A stretch of 64,000 nucleotides of DNA from Lycium barbarum. Its lineage: Eukaryota; Streptophyta; Magnoliopsida; Solanales; Solanaceae. Positions 57,659-64,000 of this stretch are shown here, piece by piece. Numbering within the stretch: the first letter of the stretch is position 1; each line of letters begins with the position of its first letter. Under the pieces are notes generated by a model. It saw nothing but the letters and a program-made list of their open reading frames with translations. It ran no database searches and was not told the origin of the DNA. Where the stretch lies: positions 65,720,782 to 65,784,781 of the forward strand of contig NC_083344.1 of assembly GCF_019175385.1 (NCBI RefSeq), read 5' to 3'. The position numbers and the translations under genes are program-made.

Positions 57659-59459
57659 TTACCTTGTCTGTCTAGGAGAGAGATCTGCTTCTCTTGACAC
57701 CTGTTCAATTTGAACATTAAGCAAATATTCCTTAAGCTCCTGATCTTTAATATCCTGAGGGGGATTACTTGTTGGAGTCTTTGTGACTGATCCACCAGGC
57801 TCCTTTGGATGATTAATAGGGCTGATATCCAAGGATTGCTCCTCAGTTCCCTTTTCTTCTGTCCCGTCCTCTTTCCACTTATCATGTTCACCCTTTTCCA
57901 CCACTGCTTCCTGGCTTGTGCTAATAATTTGCCCATTTGCCTCTTGCCCCTCTACTGATTCTGCAGGCTTTCCATCTATCTCTACTAATTCTGTGTTAAT
58001 CTGGATTGCAGTATTATTGATGACCTGATCTTTTAGTTGATCAGTATTATCTCCTCCCTCATTGATCTTTGAGCCATTGCTTCCTTCTTCATCAACTATT
58101 AGAACCTCTTTCTGATTTTGCTGCATACTATCTGACAGCTCCAATTGATCTTTAGCATGAACACTACTTTTTGCTTGCTTACCAAAAGATTTTTCTACCC
58201 AAGGTTTTGTTGATTCTTTTTCTGCTTCAGAGTTTTCTTTGTCTTGTTTCTTGATTTCCTCCAAGTTGATATCCTTCTCATTTTGTTCATCAAGGACTGC
58301 AAAAGAACTATTAATTTTCACATCCTTACCATCATCATTGGCTTGAGAATTATTGAAGATTCTCTTATCCTTTACTATCCCCCAACCATTGATCACTCCT
58401 TCATGTTCCACCTTCTTGTTCATATTCTCTTGATTCCTCTTCTGTGCCCTTTCATTCTTCCTCCTGCCATGATTCCAAGTATCTTTTGTTGGCATTTCAT
58501 TATTCATTATTTTCTTCCCTTTATCCAACACAAGATTTGTGCATGTAGCATCCTTTGTCACATACCCTTGTTGTTTCATATTTGCATCAGTAAAACTTGT
58601 CTCTGCATGCTTTTCTTCCTTACTCTCCTTTGCTGGTTTTAAATCTGGATGAAGTACAAAGCATTCATTCTAATTGTGCCCTTATAGTCTGCATGATTTT
58701 GCTATACTTTGTCATGTAATCATATTTAATATCAATCCAGTTTGCAATGATCCCTCCAGTGCCCGACCTTTTCATACCAACATTAATTCTTTTAGAGAAG
58801 TCTTTTAACAAATCAACCTTTACCTTCACCTTTGCACAACTAGGTCTAAACTTGCTCATTGTTTCTATATCAATGTGTAAAGGTTTCCTTACTTCTTTAG
58901 CCATTGGAAAAAGAGACTCCTTCATAAAAAAGTTAGGAGCTAATGAAGGAAAAGATATCCATGCAAGGACAGTCGAGGTTTCATATTCAGAATGGAACCA
59001 AGGTTCCCATTTTTGCACTCTCATCTAGTAGAAACCATCCTTAACCTTCAAGTAGTACACAGGTTTGGATATCACATGAATATAGTCTTCCATGGATGAT
59101 AATCTAAGGAGAAGATGTCGTTCACACAACTATCCAATGGGGCACTCAGATTTTATCTCGCATTGAAGAGGTATTATTTTACATAGTTCTCCAAGTTCAA
59201 GCCATCCATATGAGAACTTACCTATCACTGCGTATTGAAGCTTCTCTTGTATTATCATTGCATTCACTTCTGCTTCATCCCACAACACCATGGGCTCACC
59301 ATGCATATACGTCAGAGGTTTCTCTTGAATAGGGTTGGCTTAAGTTTTATGGTAGCTGTTTCAATCAAAGGGTTTAATATTTGGGCATATAGATGTTTTG
59401 ATGGTGGTTCTTCTTGAGGCAGATGCTGGTCACCCCCATATAGGGGTGGCCATAGCCAT
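57659..59459 (-). pseudogene. LINE ORF1 (RNA-binding protein, DUF4283 type), broken
   Basis: ORF1 proteins of plant L1 elements bind the element RNA. The probable start is the ATG at 59459 (MAMATPIWG, then a stop), within the usual leader context. The DUF4283-like part is readable at 59024-58665 (MRVQKWEPWFHSEYE, SSLAPNF, IDIETMSKFRPSCAKVKVKVDL, IKYDY). A frameshift near 58690 damages the zinc knuckle, which remains as a CRL-GHN-NECFVLHPDL shadow in the next frame. From 58579 to 57659 a 306-codon open stretch is very rich in Lys, Glu, Asn and Gln, as is typical of the variable ORF1 tail. It cannot give a full protein. Confidence 0.8.
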
Positions 59460-59588
59460 GCCGACGTCAAGCACTAGGGTTTAGGGTTTATTTTTTAGGG
59501 TTTTCGTTGAGAGCATTCAACATGTCATGCCTAAGCCACAACGCGGCACTATATGATTTTGTAGTCGCAACTATAGTAGGATTTTATC

Positions 59589-60171
59589 TTATTTCCATGT
59601 TCATGAGTTTATTTTGTAATTATGTTAAAATTGAGAAGAGGAAATTGAAGGAAAAGTTCAAATATGAATATGATGATATTATATGGAATTAAGGGGTCCG
59701 ACCAAGGAATTAAAAGGAGATGATATGGTATGTATATAAGGTCGACTAGTACAAAAAGGGAAAATCTAAAACAACACCACAGAAGCAAGCAAGGAAAGGT
59801 GACATAACGGAACAAGTGAGTTTATCTACTAGTACAGGAATAAAGAGAAACTAAAAAGGAAACAACAAGTAAGAATACTCGCAAGGTTGGCAGAGAGCCG
59901 TAGCGATCATGAGCCAAGACCACCTTAATGAGAACAAGACGATAACTGGATATCAGTTGCCCACCAATTACATACATGAGGACATTAGGATATGAAACTA
60001 ATGGATGAGTTCGACAGAGAGTTAAGGGAACATGAAAGAAGACTGATGAGCTCATATTATAAGAGTATGAAGATCAGGGCCTAAAGGACAACCATTTTTA
60101 TAAATCAAGGATAACATCATAAGATCGCAAGCTACAAAATTCAAGGATGAATTTTTTTAAGGAGGGAAGGA
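59589..60171 (+). mobile_element. Internal region of W after the LINE, with polypurine tract
   Basis: Continues W's non-coding internal part. AAGGAGGGAAGGA (about 60158-60170) is the polypurine tract, directly before the 3' LTR start TGTTACACCCC. No gene seen. Confidence 0.75.
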
Positions 60172-62508
60172 TGTTACACCCCGTACATGTGGAGAAACAC
60201 TTATCAAATTTGAGCATAAGTATGTTGAACTATGGCTAAGTATGTTGAACTATGGCTAAATAAAACAACTTTGAAGTATAAGAGACGAAGCATTATTAAG
60301 TACATTTTATGAATAAAGGATGCATATGAGGATTTCCGGAAGGTCCTATAAGGAAATGAGTGGAAGAAGTTGAGTTAGTATGACTTTGGAAGAAGATGAG
60401 CGCTACTTTAAACGACAAGAATGAGCCAACTTGGGGAAAGAATATCTTTTAGTATATGAGGAGTTTTAAAGTAAAGAAAAAGCCTAAATAGAAATTCATG
60501 AAGTGTAGTTTCCAACGTAACAAATTGCTCGTCGATATGACATCAGAGTAGAGAATTACGGACGTTACAAGTCAGGCTAGCAGAGCAGAAACGTGCAGCT
60601 ATAGTGCGTGACACGCACAACTACAGTACTCGAAAATTCTAAGTCCGTGCCAACCAACCCTGGAACATTATAAAAGGGGTTTTACCCCGTATTTTTTCAT
60701 CCAAACACCCCTAAAACCTTCCCTAAACCCCTATAACATTCTCCTAACTTCCTCCGTAGAATTTTAGCCCAAATCAAGTGAAACCTCAGGATTTAGGCTC
60801 GGGAAGCGTATAAGGTCTTGTAATTCTTGTTCTAAACAAAGAATCTCGACTAATCAAACGAGGCCGCCAAAGATAAATAAGTTTTCAAGCTCTTCCAATC
60901 TTGATTGAGGTAAGAATATTCTTTACGATCGATATTATGAATTGTATTATGGAGATTTAGTTGATAAAGCTTCGTAAATTGGATTGATTGGTCGAGAAAT
61001 TGGGTAAACATCGTGTGAGATGTTTTATGGATTATTCTAGTGTTGATAATGATGTTTTTAAGATTAGTGTTATGTTTTTGTTGTTGATTGTTGGTACTAT
61101 GATTTCGGGCTAAGGATATAAATAGAAGAGATGATGGCCGAATTTCGGCAGACTCTAAAAGGGGTTTAATTTGAAAGCGTAAGATAAGCATATGACAATG
61201 AGCCTAACAATAGTATTAATGGTTTATATGTAGATTACGAGACTACGAATGATCTTATGCAGATTGCAAGATCGGAAGTAGGTAGGAGGGTCGAGAAGTA
61301 AGCTTCAGGTATGTTAAGGTTGTTCCTTCTTTTCTTGGCATGATTCCATGTGTGCTAAGAGTGTAACGAACCTTATGACTAAAGATTTTTCAAAGTATAG
61401 CTAGTCATATTGTTGCCTAGTTTCTGAGTGTTATATTCTTTCTGAGGGGCCATATTTCCTCCCTATGTCTTTGAGTTCATAGAGAGACAGAAGAGAAATT
61501 TTGTAGAGTTGGTATTCTTTTGTAGCTCATGCATGATATGCATATATACATTTTCTTTAGCCTGACCAATTGGTCAGTGAGAGAGATATGCCCGGCCTAC
61601 GGGTCAGTAAGACAGATATGCCTGGCCTACGGGTCAGTAAGACAGATATGCCTGGCCTACGTGTCAGTGAGATAGATATGTCTGGCCTACGGGTCAGTGA
61701 GACAGAATGCCTGTCCTACAGGTCAGTGAGACAGAATGCCTAGCCTACAGGTCAGTGAGACAGAATGCCTGGCCGACGGGTTAATGAGACAGATTGTCTA
61801 GCCGACAGGTCAATGAGAATGTTCAGTTGCCTGGCGACTTGGTCAGTGAGATATATAATAGCATTATATTGCATTTCATATGAGATAGGTCATGTGAGAT
61901 TTTCAGGGCATTCTTTGGCCTCTAGATTGTATTATTTTCAGTTCAGTTTCAGTTATTCCATTGCCTTACATACTCAGTACATTTTTTCGCACTAACTTCC
62001 CTTTTACTTAGGGGCGCTGCGTTCATGCCCGCAGGTTCAGGTAGCCAGACGGACCATCTAGTTCAGTACGTCTTCCACCCTGCTGCAGTCAGGGCGCTCC
62101 ACTTGGATCGGAGCTGCAGTCCCTTTTAGTATGCTATTTTGACATATATATAGGGTATGACGGGCCTTGTCCTGTCCTTTCTACAGCTCGTTTTCCCTAG
62201 ACGTCTGTAGATAGTTGTATGTAGTTGGGATGTTATGTAGCCTTGTCGGCTCTCATTTTTGTTGTACAACATACATAGCAGTCTCACCGTCTCGCTCAGT
62301 TGTGTATATATATTTTGGGTGTGTTTGTGCCCAGTTCAGACGAGATAGTCAGCATTTATATAAATATATCCAAAATACAGCCTCGCCGGCATGGTAGTAT
62401 TGTCTGTGTGCAGGAAGGCCTTATCAGAGTTTCAGATTTTAAGTGGTTCGCTTGGGCCTTGTTTGGCACCGAGTGCCAGTCACGCCACTCCAGATTTGGG
62501 GCGTGACA
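60172..62508 (+). repeat. 3' LTR of W (2,337 bp)
   Basis: Mirrors the 5' LTR with TATA box TATAAAA (60669-60675), splice donor GAG/GTAAGAA (GT at 60910), the CTCAGTAC...CGCACTAA dyad (61974-61995, one arm decayed), and the end GGGGCGTGACA. Minisatellite of ten units at 61561-61852. A 21-bp local duplication (AGTATGTTGAACTATGGCTAA) lies at about 60221-60260. Confidence 0.93.
61561..61852 (+). repeat. Tandem repeat in 3' LTR of W (about 10 units)
   Basis: The same 28-30-bp unit as at 48292-48492, with three more copies. The two inner units CCTGGCCTACGGGTCAGTAA are almost identical, a sign of recent local duplication. Confidence 0.9.
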
Positions 62509-62513
62509 ATTTT

Positions 62514-62828
62514 GAAACCTGGCAAGCTTCTAGCTTGTGTTGAGGCAAGGTCATCGCTTTTGTAGTAGATTAAGGCACAACAGTTTGAAGATGTGAAATT
62601 GTGTTAGATTCAAGATAAGGTGTTGAGTGAAGAGATCAAGGAAGCAATTTATGATGATGGTGTTTTGAGGATTAAGGGACGCATTTGTGTTCTCCTTGTG
62701 GGTGGTTTGATTAAGTTGATTTTAGAGAAATCTCACAGTTCCAGATATTCCATCCATCTTGATGCTACAAATATATATCGTGACTTGAAACAGCATTATT
62801 GGTGGGCTAGGATGAAAAGGGACATTAT
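62514..62828 (+). pseudogene. Element Z resumed: start of integrase
   Basis: Continues Z's pol after W: LKPGKLLACVEA, then a damaged linker, then an intact stretch 62620-62828 with EEIKEAIYDDGVLRIKGRI and the zinc-binding His region EKSHSSRYSIHLDATNIYRDLKQHYWWARMKRDI. The Cys part of the zinc domain and the rest of integrase are absent, because another insert (U) begins near 62828. Confidence 0.85.
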
Positions 62829-63101
62829 TGATACACTCAAATTACAGCTTTTATTAACGTAAAGCAGACGATGTCAAATATAGTAACCCAACAAGGTTAG
62901 AGTCGAATCCCATAGGGAATATGGTGTGAAACGGTTACTAAAATCGCTGAATACTTTATTTAGTTCTAATGTCTTACTCCGACGAATTTGTAGAAAGTTG
63001 GTTGTTTATGACTAATTTTAACTAATGGCTTTGGATTGGAATGTATGGTAAAAGAAACCAAGGCTGTTTCCCTGCCAGATGAATGCAATGCTTAGGGTTC
63101 C
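62829..63101. mobile_element. Insert U of unknown class, cut by F
   Basis: The sequence from about TGATACACTCAAATTAC is unrelated to Z's integrase. It includes AGTCGAATCCCATAGGG, close to a Pol III B-box (GGTTCGANTCC), but I see no A-box at the proper distance. It has no coding potential. It may be the start of a small LTR element or a SINE-like copy. The boundaries are approximate (±5 bp on the left). Confidence 0.45.
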
Positions 63102-64000
63102 TGTCACACCTTGGGAATTTTGTGACATTTTCCTTATGAGTGAACCAATGTAAGCCTTAGTGTACGTGAAGCCTTTGTAAGGTTAAGAAAGGTATTTGAT
63201 AATTTTAAGTATAGACCTTAAGGTTCCAAAGCGATATGAGGCAATGGAAGTAAGTTCGCCGGAGAAAGATGAGATTGAGTCGTGTTTGGAAGGCTTTCAT
63301 ATCATGTGAGTTATACATTTCTTGGAATCACTTTTAGGGAGAGATATATACCCCCTTATATGGTTAATTAAGTTCTATGTAAGTGCTAAGAAGGTTCCAT
63401 AAGGATTAGAGGTCAAACGAATCGAAAAGAACGCAATTATGTGAAAACGGAGAAACTGGGGCAGTGTGCGGTCGCACATTGAGTGTGTTGAGCTGCACAC
63501 TTTATGCCAACTCTCCATTTTGGTTGTATTCACTGGCCAACACTGCCCCCAAGTGGTGAAGAGAGTGTGCAGCCGCACACTTAGTGTGCTAGGTCGCATA
63601 CTCTTTACCAAGTGGATCGGGATTGGAGGGGGGGGGGTGATTTTGCCACCTTTTTAAGTCCCAAACGACCCCAACTTCATTTCCAAGTTTACACACTTAT
63701 TTCCCTACATGTCTAGAGGATTCGTAGAGCTCTTTGTGGTTCTCAAACACTCCACACCTTTCCATATCATCCAAAGAGAGAATCAACATCAAAACCTCAA
63801 GGTAATCCAAGGAAGGTGATTGTTCTTGATTCCTTTCAAAGTTGTGGTGAACTTAATCTTGGAGGGAGTTGAGTGAGTTGAAGTTCCTTTATTATAAGGT
63901 ATTTCCTTCATCTTATGTATATGGTTGGATTGATGTAAAGGTCTAGTGACCCCTTACAAAGGAAAAGAATTAAAGTGAAGAAATCATGAGTGTTTTAATG
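63102..64000 (+). repeat. LTR F, first 0.9 kb, runs off the window
   Basis: Starts TGTCACACCTTGG. The block GAAGGTTCCATAAGGATTAGAG, then GTCAAACGAATCG, equals blocks in N and S. Repeated GTGTGCGGTCGCACA/GTGTGCAGCCGCACAC inverted repeats lie at 63455-63605. A splice donor-like AAG/GTATTT follows near 63897. Whether it is a solo LTR or a whole element cannot be told. A G9 run is at 63629-63637. Confidence 0.8.

Larger units (their letters stand above)
53112..59574 (-). mobile_element. LINE (L1-type non-LTR retrotransposon) L, about 6.46 kb
   Basis: Flanked by a 14-bp perfect duplication AGTAGGATTTTATC (53098-53111 and 59575-59588). The 3' end on the minus strand is a short poly(A) (T9 at 53113-53121). 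The 5' end near 59574 holds CCCTAAACCCTA-rich leader sequence (59480-59510) before ORF1. Order on the minus strand: ORF1 with DUF4283-like domain, apurinic endonuclease, reverse transcriptase, zinc-finger region, RNase H. It seems nearly full-length, but ORF1 and ORF2 contain stops and frameshifts, so it is dead. Confidence 0.93.
46928..62508 (+). mobile_element. Non-coding LTR retrotransposon W, 15.6 kb including a LINE
   Basis: 5' LTR 46928-49203, 3' LTR 60172-62508. The duplication is ATTTC (46923-46927) and ATTTT (62509-62513), with one mismatch; Z's frame fits the right copy. The first base pair of the 5' LTR also changed (TATAACACC for TGTTACACC). Apart from the LINE, the internal region is about 4.5 kb and codes for no gypsy protein that I can find. 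W is therefore a large non-autonomous element of the LARD kind. It keeps primer site, hairpin and polypurine tract. LTRs differ more than those of A or B. Confidence 0.93.

Noticed and set aside
58244..58642. 132-codon plus-strand ORF in the LINE
   Set aside because: It lies antisense to LINE ORF1 and is a Leu/Ile-rich product of the complement of Lys/Asn-rich codons.
61561..61852. Regular 28-30-bp repeats that look like a CRISPR array
   Set aside because: Units abut each other without unique spacers, lie in an LTR of a plant retrotransposon, and recur in the partner LTR.
62900..62925. tRNA gene near the GTCGAATCCC motif
   Set aside because: There is no A-box, no acceptor stem and no cloverleaf that I could fold. 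Only the B-box-like word is present.

Overview
This window is nuclear DNA from a flowering plant. The long LTRs (1 to 3.3 kb), the tRNA-iMet primer sites and the chromodomain-bearing integrase tails point to Tekay/Del-type Ty3-gypsy chromoviruses. The LTR style looks solanaceous to me, but that is an impression and not a test. I found no host gene, no intact tRNA or rRNA gene, no CRISPR array and nothing bacterial. The layout fits gene-poor, probably pericentromeric, heterochromatin. Letters used below: Y and Z are old coding gypsy copies, X a non-coding gypsy element, N, S and R solo LTRs, A a coding chromovirus, B a non-autonomous relative of A, W a non-coding LTR element, L a LINE, U an unidentified insert and F a cut-off LTR.

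Left half. Positions 1-8346 are 2.57 copies of a 3,251-bp tandem repeat. It is made of the 3' part of X's LTR, X's primer site and part of X's leader, and every full copy carries the solo LTR N. X then runs through non-coding internal sequence (8347-10405) into its 3' LTR (10406-12031 and 35091-36497). That LTR is split by solo LTR S (12032-12097 and 32755-35090). S is split by A (12098-32749, target duplication TATAC), whose pol is split by B (17628-27484, minus strand, target duplication CTTAT). X itself lies in a decayed gypsy pol, Y, so the nest is five deep: Y > X > S > A > B.

Right half. Y continues at 36498-37125 and 40388-41360, interrupted by reverse-oriented solo LTR R (37126-40382). 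At 41361 a second decayed gypsy element, Z, begins. Z's pol is interrupted by W (46928-62508), which in turn carries the 6.5-kb LINE L (53112-59574, minus strand, 14-bp target duplication). Z resumes at 62514. It is followed by U and by F, which runs off the window.

How the parts work together. A kept the domain order gag, protease, reverse transcriptase, RNase H, integrase and chromodomain, with four nonsense codons and no frameshift that I can see. B and W lack the pol genes and would depend on enzymes from relatives. A, B, W and X share leader parts that suggest a conserved replication programme: a promoter TATA and a 5' splice site inside the LTR (seen in B and W, and in A only in its 3' LTR), a tRNA-iMet primer site, and just after it a hairpin whose loop is a six-base palindrome (GTGCAC in A and B, GCGCGC in W, GAGCTC in X). 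The hairpin resembles the dimer-initiation hairpins of retroviruses and is the most interesting signal here. Next come a 5S rRNA-like segment and an unfamiliar acidic ORF inside B, and a retrotransposon caught turning into a tandem satellite at the left edge.
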